Positions 29,911-39,600 of a stretch of DNA of 43,040 nt are shown piece after piece. Numbering within the stretch: position 1 is the first letter of the stretch; each line of letters starts with the position of its first letter. The position numbers were made by a program, and so were the translations under genes. The DNA is from Bacillota bacterium (lineage in GTDB: Bacteria; Bacillota; Clostridia; Lachnospirales; Lachnospiraceae): positions 1 through 43,040 of the forward strand of contig JAEZFK010000009.1 in NCBI GenBank assembly GCA_023437715.1. Direction: 5' to 3'. The notes beneath the pieces are model-generated. The model did not search any database, was not told where the DNA came from, and was given only the letters and a program-made list of their open reading frames with translations.

Positions 29911-31122
29911 TTATTTGTTGTCAGCTGCAGCCACGCCCGGCAGCTCCTTGCCTTCCAGGAATTCCAGGGAAGCGCCGCCGCCAGTGGAAATATGAGTCAT
30001 CTTGTCTGCAAAGCCAAGTCTCTTTACGGCATTTACAGAATCTCCGCCGCCGATAACTGTGGTGGCATCCGCAAGCTCTGCAACCGCACGGCACACCTCC
30101 AGGGTTCCCTCTGCGAAGTTGGAGAACTCGAATACGCCCATAGGTCCGTTCCAGACAACAGTCTTTGCGCCCTTTAAGGCATCCCGGAAAAGATCAATGG
30201 TCTTGGGTCCGATATCAAAGCCTGACCAGCCGGCGTCAATGGTGTCCACTACTTTTCTTTCGGTGTCGTTGGAAAATTCCTTTCCTTCCACGTGATCCAC
30301 CGGAAGAAGCAGCTTCACACCCTTTTCCTCCGCTTTCTTAATCATTTCCAGAGCATAATCCAGCTTGTCTTCCTCACATAAGGAATTGCCGATCTCATTG
30401 CCCTTAGCCTTATCAAAGGTATAAGCCATGCCGCCGCCGATGATTAAGGTGTCAACCTTGTTCAGAAGGTTGTTGATAACGTTGATCTTATCAGAAACCT
30501 TTGCTCCGCCAAGAATTGCCACAAAGGGGCGGACCGGATTCTCAACTGCCTGGCCTAAGAATCTGATTTCCTTTTCCATCAGGTATCCAACTACATTGGT
30601 GGTTGTATACTTTGTAACGCCTACATTGGAGCAGTGGGCTCTGTGGGCGGTTCCGAATGCGTCGTTTACGAAAATGCCGTCGCTTAAATCTGCCAGCTCT
30701 TTGGCATAGGCTTCCGCGCTCTCATCCTTGCCGTACTTTGTCTCTTCCACTCTGTAACGGGTATTCTGGAGCAGCAAAACCTCTCCGTTATTTAATTCCT
30801 CGGCAACCTTCCTGGTTTCAGGGCCTGTTACCTGAGGATCGTTTACAAATTTCACTTCTACGCCAAGTCTTTCACTTAAGGCCGGAGCAACCGGTGCCAG
30901 AGACATTTCCGGAAGCGGCTCGCCCTTTGGTTTTCCCAAATGGGAGCAGAGAATCACCTTTGCGCCCTGATCCAGTAATTTCTTAATGGTGGGGATCGCT
31001 CCGTCGATACGGTTGTAATTCTGGATCACGCCATCCTTTAACGGCACGTTGAAGTCACATCTTACTAAAACCCTTTTTCCCTGTAATCCGGTTAAATCAT
31101 CTACTGTTTTCTTATTAAGCAT
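29911..31122 (-). CDS. pgk: Phosphoglycerate kinase
   Basis: 403 residues, normal length. The N-terminal substrate domain has VLVRCDFNVPLKDG, CSHLGKPKG and FVNDAFGTAHRAHCSN. The C-terminal ATP domain has AILGGAKVSDKI, IGGGMAYTF, VVWNGPMGVFEF and VIGGGDSVNAV, ending with STGGGASLEFLEG. It makes ATP from 1,3-bisphosphoglycerate. AAAGGAG precedes the start. It lies after gap, with a terminator between them, so it is transcribed by read-through or from a promoter I could not place. Confidence 0.97.
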   Translation of the reverse strand: MLNKKTVDDLTGLQGKRVLVRCDFNVPLKDGVIQNYNRIDGAIPTIKKLLDQGAKVILCSHLGKPKGEPLPEMSLAPVAPALSERLGVEVKFVNDPQVTGPETRKVAEELNNGEVLLLQNTRYRVEETKYGKDESAEAYAKELADLSDGIFVNDAFGTAHRAHCSNVGVTKYTTTNVVGYLMEKEIRFLGQAVENPVRPFVAILGGAKVSDKINVINNLLNKVDTLIIGGGMAYTFDKAKGNEIGNSLCEEDKLDYALEMIKKAEEKGVKLLLPVDHVEGKEFSNDTERKVVDTIDAGWSGFDIGPKTIDLFRDALKGAKTVVWNGPMGVFEFSNFAEGTLEVCRAVAELADATTVIGGGDSVNAVKRLGFADKMTHISTGGGASLEFLEGKELPGVAAADNK

Positions 31123-31151
31123 CTTCGAATGCTCCTTTCAGATTTACTCTT

Positions 31152-31191
31152 TAAAAAAATAAAGGGCCCGGTCCTCAACGACCGGACCCTT
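31152..31191 (-). terminator. Terminator or attenuator between gap and pgk
   Basis: AAGGGCCCGGTC (31162-31173) / GACCGGACCCTT (31180-31191), one mismatch. On the minus strand it is followed by TATTTTTTT. Placed 9 nt after the gap stop, it would leave gap more abundant than pgk. Confidence 0.9.
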
Positions 31192-31200
31192 GGTGGATCA

Positions 31201-32232
31201 TTAGCCTAATTCAGCGAAGTACTTAATTGTACGAACCATCTGGCTTGTATAGGAATTCTCGTTGTCATACCAGGAAACAACCTGAACCTGATATAAGTCA
31301 TCGCCAATCTTGGATACCATTGTCTGAGTAGCATCAAACAGGGAACCGTATCTCATGCCGATAACGTCAGAGGAAACGATCTCATCGGTGTTGTATCCGA
31401 AAGATTCGCTTGCTGCTGCCTTCATAGCTGCATTGATGCCTTCCTTGGTCACATCTGTGCCCTTAACAACTGCGGTTAAGATGGTTGTGGAGCCTGTCGG
31501 AACCGGTACACGCTGTGCGGAGCCGATGAGCTTTCCGTTTAATTCAGGAATAACAAGGCCGATTGCCTTTGCAGCGCCTGTAGAGTTAGGAACGATGTTA
31601 GCAGCGCCTGCTCTGGCTCTTCTTAAATCGCCTTTTCTGTGTGGTCCGTCAAGGATCATCTGATCACCTGTGTAAGCATGGATGGTGCTCATGATACCAG
31701 ACTGAATTGGTGCATAATCGTTAAGAGCCTTAGCCATAGGAGCTAAGCAGTTTGTTGTACAGGAAGCAGCGGAGATGATGGTATCCTCTGCCTTTAAAAT
31801 ATTTTCATTTACGCTGTAAACGATAGTTGGAAGATCGTTGCCTGCCGGAGCAGAAATAACAACCTTCTTCGCGCCTGCGTTAATATGTGCCTGAGATTTA
31901 TCTTTAGAGCAATAGAAGCCGGTGCACTCTAATACTACGTCAACACCGATCTGTCCCCAGGGAAGATTTGTAGCTTCTTTTTCTGCATAGATCTTGATGG
32001 TCTTTCCGTCAACAGTAATGGAATCTTCACCGGCTTCTACTGTGTGAACTCCTTCACCGTAGTAACCAGCGTATCCGCCCTGTGCAGTATCATATTTTAA
32101 CAGATGAGCCAACATTTTCGGATCTGTCAAATCGTTAATAGCTACTACTTCATAACCTTCTGCACCGAACATCTGTCTGAATGCAAGACGGCCGATACGT
32201 CCGAAACCGTTAATCGCTACTTTTACTGCCAT
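31201..32232 (-). CDS. gap: Glyceraldehyde-3-phosphate dehydrogenase, type I
   Basis: 343 residues from ATG 32232, behind TAGGAGG. NAD-binding start VAINGFGRIGRLAFRQM, catalytic cysteine in ISAASCTTNCLAPM, the S-loop HAYTGDQMILDGPHRKGDLR, and the C-terminal VSWYDNENSYTSQMVRTI. The residues GFGRIGR and NDL (about residue 34) fit an NAD-linked glycolytic enzyme. It is the first gene of the glycolytic group, with a good promoter and a terminator directly after it. Confidence 0.97.
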   Translation of the reverse strand: MAVKVAINGFGRIGRLAFRQMFGAEGYEVVAINDLTDPKMLAHLLKYDTAQGGYAGYYGEGVHTVEAGEDSITVDGKTIKIYAEKEATNLPWGQIGVDVVLECTGFYCSKDKSQAHINAGAKKVVISAPAGNDLPTIVYSVNENILKAEDTIISAASCTTNCLAPMAKALNDYAPIQSGIMSTIHAYTGDQMILDGPHRKGDLRRARAGAANIVPNSTGAAKAIGLVIPELNGKLIGSAQRVPVPTGSTTILTAVVKGTDVTKEGINAAMKAAASESFGYNTDEIVSSDVIGMRYGSLFDATQTMVSKIGDDLYQVQVVSWYDNENSYTSQMVRTIKYFAELG

Positions 32233-32292
32233 AATCAATTCCTCCTAAGAATAAAATTCATTTGATTGTTAAATAATAATCAACTACCCTTT

Positions 32293-32321
32293 ATTTTACC
32301 TAATATTCCAGTAAATAGCAA
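32293..32321 (-). promoter_or_regulatory. Promoter of gap
   Basis: Minus strand TTGCTA (32321-32316), 17-nt spacer, TAAAAT (32298-32293). In the leader TTGATT and AATCAA flank an AT-rich 10-nt centre (a weak dyad that could be an operator). Confidence 0.65.
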
Positions 32322-32467
32322 GTCCTTTTTTTTATTTTATAAAATCCTCATATTCTTTTCATACTCTCATTCCAAAGGACCGCATCAACTCTATATTATT
32401 ATAAATCTTATCTTCCATTTTATACATTTTACACAGAAATTCCCCGGGAACCAGATCCTTCTCCTCA

Positions 32468-32496
32468 TTGCTTTTCTCTTTCCCATTGATTATAAT
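32468..32496 (+). promoter_or_regulatory. Promoter of hisJ
   Basis: TTGCTT (32468-32473), 17-nt spacer, TATAAT (32491-32496), then GAAAGGAG before the start at 32524. Confidence 0.7.
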
Positions 32497-32523
32497 GAAC
32501 TTAGTTTTTGAAAGGAGAACCTC

Positions 32524-33321
32524 ATGCTTCCAGATTATCATTTTCATACAGATTTTTCAGGGGATTCCCAAACCCCTGTGCGCGCGCAGCTGGAACAGGC
32601 CATAAGCCTGGGGATGAAGTCCCTCTGCGTCACCGACCACCACGATTATGACGTGGATTCTGTCATTGACTTTACCCTTGAAACGGACCGGTATATGGAA
32701 ACCATGTCCGCCCTAAAAGAGGAATATAAGGGCCGGATTGACTTGCGCATCGGAATCGAGCTGGGACTTCAGGCTCATTTAAAGGAATACTTTAAGGAGC
32801 TGCTGTCCGCCCATCCCTTTGACTTTGTTATCGGCTCCACCCATTTTATAAACAGGAAGGATCCCGCTTACCCGGAATTTTTTGAGGGGAAAGATGAAAG
32901 GGAGGCATATCTTCAATATTTTCAGGTCACACTGGATAATGTAAAAAGTCTGGATACTTACGATGTAGCCGGCCATTTGGACTACATTGTCCGGTACGGT
33001 CCCAACAAGGCGGCTTATTACAGCTATGAGGCTTACCGGGATGTGCTGGACGATATTTTAAGGGCTGTCATTGCTGGCGGAAAGGGAATCGAATGCAATA
33101 CGGCCGGCTTCCGGAAAGGAATCAGGCAACCCAACCCCTGTGTACCGGTTCTGAAACGCTTTAAAGAGCTGGGCGGGGAAATCTTAACCATCGGCTCCGA
33201 TGCCCATGTGCCGGAGGATTTAGGCGCGGACTTTCAAGCGGTCAGGGAGCTTTTGCTGGAATGCGGGTTTACTTATTATACGGAATTTAAGGGGCGCCGG
33301 CCGGAATTCAAGCCCCTGTGA
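32524..33321 (+). CDS. hisJ: HisJ-type histidinol-phosphatase (PHP family)
   Basis: 265 residues. PHP metal-binding motifs are in order: DYHFHTDFSGD, VTDHHDYD, GIELGLQ, FVIGSTHFIN, VAGHLDYIVRYG and IGSDAHVPEDLG. HisJ enzymes remove phosphate from L-histidinol phosphate, the penultimate step of histidine synthesis. No other his genes are in the window, so the substrate assignment rests on the family alone; another phosphoester is possible. It is the first gene of a plus-strand run with sdaAB and sdaAA. Confidence 0.88.
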   Translation: MLPDYHFHTDFSGDSQTPVRAQLEQAISLGMKSLCVTDHHDYDVDSVIDFTLETDRYMETMSALKEEYKGRIDLRIGIELGLQAHLKEYFKELLSAHPFDFVIGSTHFINRKDPAYPEFFEGKDEREAYLQYFQVTLDNVKSLDTYDVAGHLDYIVRYGPNKAAYYSYEAYRDVLDDILRAVIAGGKGIECNTAGFRKGIRQPNPCVPVLKRFKELGGEILTIGSDAHVPEDLGADFQAVRELLLECGFTYYTEFKGRRPEFKPL

Positions 33322-33361
33322 TATTTGAGCCTTAAGGCTCGGAATTGGAGAAACAGATAAT

Positions 33362-34021
33362 ATGAATGTATTTGATATTATAGGACCTATTATGATCGGC
33401 CCTTCCAGCTCTCATACAGCCGGCGCCGCCCGCATCGGAAAAACAGCTGCCATGCTTTTGGATGCTCCCGTTAAAACAGCGGACATCCTGTTCCACGGTT
33501 CTTTTGCCAAAACCTATAAGGGACACGGTACGGACAAGGCTATTGTGGGAGGAATCTTAAAGCTGGATCCCTGGGACCCGGGCATCCGGACCAGCCTGGA
33601 AACAGCTGCGGAACTGGGAATTGATCTCACCATCCGCACTGGGAACATTGAAAACGCCCACCCCAACACAGCTCTCGTCACCCTCACCTCTCCCGACGGC
33701 AAAACCATTTCCGTCCAGGGAGCATCGGTGGGCGGCGGAAACATCGTCATCACACGGGTCAATGACATGGAGGTTTATTTTACCGGGCAGAACACCACCC
33801 TCATCGTCCTGCACCAGGATGTTCCCGGCATTATCGCCCATGTCACCAGCCTGGTGGCGGAGGGAAATGCCAATATAAACAACTTCCGTTTAAACAGGCA
33901 GGAAAAGGGAGGGCTGGCCATCATGACCATTGAGATGGATTCTGATTTTGACCAATGCCTGGCGAACCGGATCAGGACTATTCCCCATGTGTATAATACC
34001 ATTCTTTTAAAATTGAGCTGA
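33362..34021 (+). CDS. sdaAB: L-serine dehydratase, beta subunit
   Basis: 219 residues. The N-terminal part carries IIGPIMIGPSSSHTAGAARIG and FHGSFAKTYKGHGTDKAIVGG, the beta-domain signature. Residues 145-219 form an ACT domain (TLIVLHQDVPGIIAHVTSLV, NINNFRLNRQEKGGLAIMTI). With SdaAA it makes the two-part 4Fe-4S L-serine ammonia-lyase that converts serine to pyruvate and ammonia. GGAG lies 11 nt before the start, a slightly long spacing. It is followed by the repeat-bearing leader of sdaAA. Confidence 0.96.
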   Translation: MNVFDIIGPIMIGPSSSHTAGAARIGKTAAMLLDAPVKTADILFHGSFAKTYKGHGTDKAIVGGILKLDPWDPGIRTSLETAAELGIDLTIRTGNIENAHPNTALVTLTSPDGKTISVQGASVGGGNIVITRVNDMEVYFTGQNTTLIVLHQDVPGIIAHVTSLVAEGNANINNFRLNRQEKGGLAIMTIEMDSDFDQCLANRIRTIPHVYNTILLKLS

Positions 34022-34109
34022 CCTATACGCCCAAAATGCGTGGGCAGGAAAGAGGAAGCACCCTGCGGGTATACCTACATGCCCAAAATGCGTGGGCAGG
34101 AAAGAGGAA
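34021..34109 (+). repeat. Tandem 52-bp leader repeat carrying a ribosome site, upstream of sdaAA
   Basis: A 37-bp segment at 34021-34057 recurs at 34073-34109 with two changes. Each copy has a GCCCA-AAATGCG-TGGGC hairpin followed by GGAAAGAGGAA, the Shine-Dalgarno sequence. Between them is CACCCTGCGGGTATACC (34060-34076), which contains ACCC-TGC-GGGT and the palindrome GGTATACC. The second copy supplies the ribosome site of sdaAA. The same unit recurs upstream of argH (36505-36650). Confidence 0.9.
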
Positions 34110-34112
34110 ACT

Positions 34113-34991
34113 ATGAAATTAAAATATAATTCTGTGGAAGAGCTGGTGAATGCCGCCCTTTCCTCCAACCGGAAAATATCGAAGATCGTCCTGGAGCAGC
34201 AGGCGGAGGACATGGAATCCACCCCGGAGGCCGTCTATGCCACCATGGAAAAGAGCTTTGAGGTAATGAGGCAGTCCGTCAAAAGCGGGATGGACGAAAC
34301 TCTCCGGTCCCCCAGCGGACTTTCCGGCGGCGCTGCCGCCAAGTTAAAAAAGGCCGTTGACCAGGGAAAAAACCATTACGGCCATCTCCTTGGAAACGCC
34401 ATAAGCATGGCCTTTGCCGTGACTGAATTCAATTCCTGTATGGGGCAGATCGTGGCCGCGCCCACGGCAGGTTCCTGCGGAGTGATTCCGGCGGCTCTCA
34501 TTTCTGTTATGGAAGAGTATGATCTTCCAAAACAGGACATTGTTATGTCACTTTTTACTTCTTCTGCCATCGGCATGGTCATTGCAAAATGCGCCAGCAT
34601 TGCAGGAGCTGAGGGAGGCTGTCAGGCAGAGGTCGGGTCCGCTTCTGCCATGGCCGCTGCTGCCCTTACGGAGCTTTTCGGCGGCACTCCCCAGATGGTA
34701 TCGGACAGCTGCGCCATTGCCTTAAAGAACACTTTGGGCCTGGTCTGCGACCCGGTGGCCGGGCTGGTGGAGGTTCCCTGCATCAAGAGAAACGCCATGG
34801 GAGTTGCCAACGCATTTACCGCTTCCGAACTGGCCTGCGCCGGCATTACCAGCGCAATTCCCGCCGACGAGGTAATTCTCGCCATGAAACAGGTGGGACA
34901 GCAGATGTCTGCTTCCCTAAAGGAAACTGCAGACGGCGGCCTTGCGGCCACACCTACGGGGTGCCGCCTGAGAAAACAGATTTTCGGATAA
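34113..34991 (+). CDS. sdaAA: L-serine dehydratase, iron-sulfur alpha subunit
   Basis: 292 residues from ATG 34113, behind AGAGGAAACT from the leader repeat. Cluster cysteines are in TAGSCGVIPAALISV, GAEGGCQAEVGSA and LVCDPVAGLVEVPCIKRN. Other family blocks are SLFTSSAIGMVIAKCASIAG and the C-terminal GLAATPTGCRL. The 4Fe-4S cluster binds serine directly and makes the enzyme oxygen-sensitive, in keeping with an anaerobe. It is followed by a strong bidirectional terminator. Confidence 0.96.
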   Translation: MKLKYNSVEELVNAALSSNRKISKIVLEQQAEDMESTPEAVYATMEKSFEVMRQSVKSGMDETLRSPSGLSGGAAAKLKKAVDQGKNHYGHLLGNAISMAFAVTEFNSCMGQIVAAPTAGSCGVIPAALISVMEEYDLPKQDIVMSLFTSSAIGMVIAKCASIAGAEGGCQAEVGSASAMAAAALTELFGGTPQMVSDSCAIALKNTLGLVCDPVAGLVEVPCIKRNAMGVANAFTASELACAGITSAIPADEVILAMKQVGQQMSASLKETADGGLAATPTGCRLRKQIFG

Positions 34992-35022
34992 AAGAAAGAC
35001 CGGGGCGCTGAAAACAGCGTAC

Positions 35023-35089
35023 AAAAAAGAAGCCTTGACCGGTGATATGCTGCCATGGTTTGCAGCATTCATTTTCAAGGCTTCTTTTT
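35023..35089. terminator. Convergent terminator between sdaAA and argH
   Basis: AAAAGAAGCCTTGA and TCAAGGCTTCTTTTT form the outer stem, and ATGCTGC / GCAGCAT an inner one. T runs leave both sides. TATATCTTAT repeats follow (35089-35125). Confidence 0.85.
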
Positions 35090-35133
35090 ATATCTTATAT
35101 CTTATTTTTATATCTTATATCATGTATGAGACT

Positions 35134-36504
35134 TTATTCTATGGTCTTCCTGTAAATCTCAATAACCTTTCTCATTGCCTCCTGTCCCGGGGCGCCGATT
35201 GTGGTTCTCTTTTCCACGCAGGTCTTAAGGCTGATGGCTTCGTAAATATCCTCTTCAAATACGGGGCTGATGGCCTTATATTCTTCCATGCTCATATCGT
35301 CCAGAGCAATACCCTTATCAATGCAGAACAGCACAAGCTGTCCTACGATTCCATGGGCATCCCGGAAAGGAACGCCGTGGTTTACCAGATAATCCGCCGC
35401 ATCCGTGGCATTGGTAAAGCCCTTCCTGGCGCTGTCCTCCATCACATCTTTGCGGAAGCTCATGGAGGAAATCATTCCCGTAAACAGGGCAAGGCAGCCC
35501 TTCACCGTATCAATGGCATCAAAGGTCAGCTCCTTATCCTCCTGCATGTCCTTATTATAGGCCAGAGGAATTCCTTTCATGGTGGTCAGCAGGGAAACAA
35601 GAGCGCCGTAAACCCTGCCGGCCTTTCCCCTTATAAGCTCCGCAATATCCGGATTCTTTTTCTGGGGCATGATGCTGCTGCCGGTGCTGTAGGAATCGTC
35701 GATCTCCACAAAACGGTATTCGTTGGTATTCCAGATGATGATTTCCTCACAGAACCTGCTTAAGTGCATGGCAATGGTGGACAGGGCGCTTAAAAGCTCA
35801 ATCAGATAATCCCTGTCAGCTACGGAATCCATGCTGTTAAGGGTGGGGCCGTCAAAGCCCAGAAGCTCTGCGGTATATTCCCGGTCCAGAGGATAGGTGG
35901 TTCCGGCCAGAGCGCCGGAGCCTAAAGGACAGTAATTCATCCTCTTTCTGATATCGGAAAGACGGGATTTATCCCGGTTAAACATTTCAAAGTAAGCGCC
36001 CAGGTGATGAGCCAGGGTGATGGGCTGTGCTTTCTGCAAATGGGTGAATCCGGGCATATAGGTGTCTATATGCTCCTCCATCAGCTTTAAAAGCTCCTTA
36101 AGCAGCTCCTTTACCAGGGCGGAAAGCTCATCGATTTCATCCCTTGTATACAGCTTCATATCCAGAGCCACCTGGTCATTGCGGCTGCGTCCGGTATGAA
36201 GCCGCTTTCCCGCTTCTCCGATCCGCTCCGTTAAAACAGCTTCCACAAAAGAATGGATGTCCTCGTGCTCTGCCGTAATGACAAGAGCTCCGCTTTCCAA
36301 GTCAGCCCTGATCCCCAGAAGCCCCTGGATGATCTGGTCCCTGTCCTCTTCCGTCAGGATTCCCTGCTTTGCCAGCATTTTCACATGGGCTATGCTGCCC
36401 TCTATGTCCTGATGATAGAATTTTTGATCAAATGATATGGAAGCATTAAAGTTGTGTACCAGCTGATTGGTTTCTTTTGTGAAGCGTCCGCCCCATAATT
36501 TCAT
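35134..36504 (-). CDS. argH: Argininosuccinate lyase
   Basis: 456 residues from ATG 36504, giving MKLWGGRFTKETNQLVHNFN, the family start; GGAGAGGAG lies 10 nt upstream. Signature blocks are HTGRSRNDQVALDMKLY, QKAQPITLAHHLGAYFEM and the mobile loop GSSIMPQKKNPDIAELIRGKAG, which holds the catalytic serine. It releases arginine and fumarate in arginine synthesis. No other arg genes lie nearby. The leader (36505-36650) carries the same repeat as sdaAA. It lies downstream of yfhO on the same strand. Confidence 0.97.
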   Translation of the reverse strand: MKLWGGRFTKETNQLVHNFNASISFDQKFYHQDIEGSIAHVKMLAKQGILTEEDRDQIIQGLLGIRADLESGALVITAEHEDIHSFVEAVLTERIGEAGKRLHTGRSRNDQVALDMKLYTRDEIDELSALVKELLKELLKLMEEHIDTYMPGFTHLQKAQPITLAHHLGAYFEMFNRDKSRLSDIRKRMNYCPLGSGALAGTTYPLDREYTAELLGFDGPTLNSMDSVADRDYLIELLSALSTIAMHLSRFCEEIIIWNTNEYRFVEIDDSYSTGSSIMPQKKNPDIAELIRGKAGRVYGALVSLLTTMKGIPLAYNKDMQEDKELTFDAIDTVKGCLALFTGMISSMSFRKDVMEDSARKGFTNATDAADYLVNHGVPFRDAHGIVGQLVLFCIDKGIALDDMSMEEYKAISPVFEEDIYEAISLKTCVEKRTTIGAPGQEAMRKVIEIYRKTIE

Positions 36505-36650
36505 AATTTCATTTCTCCTCTCCCGCCCATGATTTCTGGGCATATAGGTATACCCGCAGGGTATTTCTCCTTCCCCGCCTCGTTTTCCGGGCAGAAACAG
36601 CCCCGCTTTATTGGAGGTAGGTATACCTGCATGGTATTTCCTTTTATTTT
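36505..36650 (-). repeat. Leader repeat upstream of argH, same family as at sdaAA
   Basis: Reading the minus strand, ACCCTGCGGGTATACCTA (around 36563-36546) is followed by TGCCCA...TGGGC (36543-36527) and GGGAGAGGAG, the argH ribosome site. A second, more diverged ACCATGCAGGTATACCTA copy lies 73 nt upstream (around 36636-36619). Order and orientation relative to the start codon are the same as at sdaAA. Confidence 0.8.
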
Positions 36651-39600
36651 TTATTCATTGGAATGGACCCGCATGGGCCTGCGCTTTCTCCTCTTTCCCA
36701 GGGACAGGCCTGCAAGCCCCAGCAGGACCAGAATGCTTCCCGCAGTAATCATGCCTCCTGTTTTTAATCCCTGAGGCATGTATTCCAGAGAGACCTCATG
36801 GTTGCCCGCGGTCATATGCACGCTTAAGAACGTATCAAATATCTTATAAGGCGCAACAACCTTCCCATCCACCGTAATGGTCCAGCCCTTATCATAAGGG
36901 ATGCTGAAAAACAGCAGTCCTGCTCTTTCAGACTCTATTGTCCCTTCCAGCTGGGTATCCGTCCACTTTGTCAGCTTCATGGAGCTCTTGCTTAAAATAT
37001 TGTATACAGATTCCAGTCCTTCCGGAAGGAAACGGTAAGCAGACGCCGTTAAGTCCTGGTCATTGTCTTCATTGCGAATAGTAATTTCCTCTCCCGCTTT
37101 CAAATATCCCAGCTCCAGCAAATATCCCCGGTCTACATTATCAAAGCTTTTCGTAGTCTCCCCTAAGACAGCGTTCACCTTCTCCACCTTTTTATTTTTG
37201 ACGGATACATAATAATCTCCGTCGGTCTCAGGGGTAAAAGTGAAACTGGTCCCGGAGGTTTCACTGGGAACCTCGGAAAGGACAGGGGATGCGCCCAGAA
37301 CCACGGATAAGTCATTCTGTACCTCCGCCGGGTTGGCCAGCTCCAGCTGCCAGTTATTTTCCAGATCATAGGGAACCATAAAGCCCATGGGCAGGGCGTA
37401 GGTATTTTCATAAAGGTACATGCCGTCTTCGTCAGAAACTCTTGTACTAGTACCTGTATCCGGCGGTTCCTCCGAATACAGCCCGTATTTCACCGCCAAA
37501 AGGGCATCCACCAAGGGCGTGCTGCCGGTAATGCTGTAGGCATTGGTAGAGCTTTCGCAGCCCAGCTTTTTAAAGAACTTGGAAAGGTCCGCATTGGCCG
37601 TGGAGGAAAATAGGGATACGGTGGGGAAGTTCAGCCACGCTCCGTCATTTTTGGTTTTGCGGGTGACCTTTTCGATGCGGTAAAAGGCGTCATTGGGCAC
37701 CAGACTGTCGGCCAGGTCCGAGGAAGCCTTGTTGTCTTTCACATAACTGGTCCGGCTGGTGGTGGTCACGCTGGTCACCGTCGTATTTACCGCTGCTTCC
37801 AGGGAAACCACGCCAAGGGTCAAAAGTATCAGAACATTTCTGCTGATTCCTTTCTGATACAGGCATATAAGTCCCGCATATATGGAGAGAAATAAAATAG
37901 CCACATAGAAAACGGAAAAATGATAGGCATCATCCGTAATCAGCTTTTGAGCCAGCAGCACAAAAATGATGGAGGCAAAAAATGCCGTCACCACATGCTT
38001 CCACGAAATCTCATTCAGATGGGTATAGGTTTGGTAACAGACCAGAAGCATGAGGAAAATATAAATAAAGGACTGTCTGCAGGGCAGACTGTTGGGATAA
38101 TGAAATCCGTGCCAGATAAAATTCATCACATTAATGGAAAAGCTGGCAAAGAAAAACAGCAGAAGGGAGCACATAACGATTTTTTCCTTCTGGCGGATCT
38201 GCCTGCATCCCAGATAAAGCGGGAAAAACAGGAGAACTCCGACGCCGCAGTAGATGTTGGGCCAGTGGTCCAGCCCGATCTCCGCCTCCACCGCCGGAAG
38301 ATGCCTGGCAAGCATGTCAAAAATGGAGAAATAGGAGCTGACCGTCTGAGGAAAATTAAAATCTCCTGATGCGGTCATCCGCAGCGCATAAATCTCCGGC
38401 AGAAGAACGCCTGCTGCAAGCCCCCCTGCTAAAAGGGAAAATACTGCGAAATGTCCTATGTAGATAAAGATCTCTTTCCAGGGCTTTTTCCCCTCCAGCA
38501 CAAGGAGAGCAAGAAAATAAAACACCATAAAAATACATATCATAATCGATATGTAATAATTAGACAGAATCGATAACCCTAAGGTTATGCAGTACAGAAA
38601 ACACTTCTTTTCCCGGACCAGCCGTTCCAGACCCAGCATGATGAGAGGAAAGAGAAGAATACAGTCCAGCCACATGATATTCCAGCTATAGGCAGCCATG
38701 TACCCGGACAGAGCATAGAAAACGCCGAAAAAGGCGATTCCAAAATCCCTGGTTTTATAATGCCTGCGCAGATACCAGGAAAAGCTTAAGCCGCTCAGCC
38801 CGGTTTTGAACACGATCATATAGGTCATGAACTCTATGATGTTTTCCTTGGGGCAAAGGACAATCAGCCAGTTTAAGGGGCTGGCCAGATAATAGGCGTA
38901 AAGAGCTGCGAAATTCACACCCATGCCCACATCCCAGCTATAAAGAAGGCTTCCTCCATGAATCAGCTTATAGCGGAACTCGGAAAAGAAAGGGGCATAC
39001 TGGTGATACATATCGGTTCTTAAAAAGCTTTCCTCCCCAAAGGGAAATATTCCCCGCTGGGCGAATATGATAATCATAATGATCACAGGCACGAAAAATG
39101 CCGCAAGAAGACCGTCAGAGGGCCTTACCAGATTTGAGGCCTGCTTCTCTTTTCCGTCCTTCGGATGACCTGCTTCACGTGCCGCCTTAGCCGTTTTATG
39201 TGAAATCCCGGCTTCCTCTTCTTCCGGTAGCTCGTCGGGCTTCCATAAGCGGGCCTCGGAATGGCAGGGGGAAGCCCCATCATTGGAGGCTTTATCATAG
39301 GAGGCATTATCCGCATCCATGTCCATATCCTCATCCGTCATATCCAGCTCTTCGTCGTATAAGTCTTCCATTCCGTCAACCGGAATGTCCAGCCTTATCC
39401 TGGGCATACTTGCCATATTTGCCATACCATATAGCTCTTCCAAACCATCATCCGGTCTTTTATTCCTTTTTCCCGGCATACTTACCGTGCCGTATAGCTC
39501 TTCCAGACCGTCATCCGGTTTTTCAGGCCCTTTTCCGGACACATCTGCCATGGCGTATCGCCCTTCCAGACCATCATCCGGTTTTCTTAACCCTTTCCCG

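Noticed and set aside
34021..34112. T-box or amino-acid riboswitch before sdaAA
   Set aside because: The leader is too short, has no T-box consensus and consists of a repeated unit that also lies at argH.
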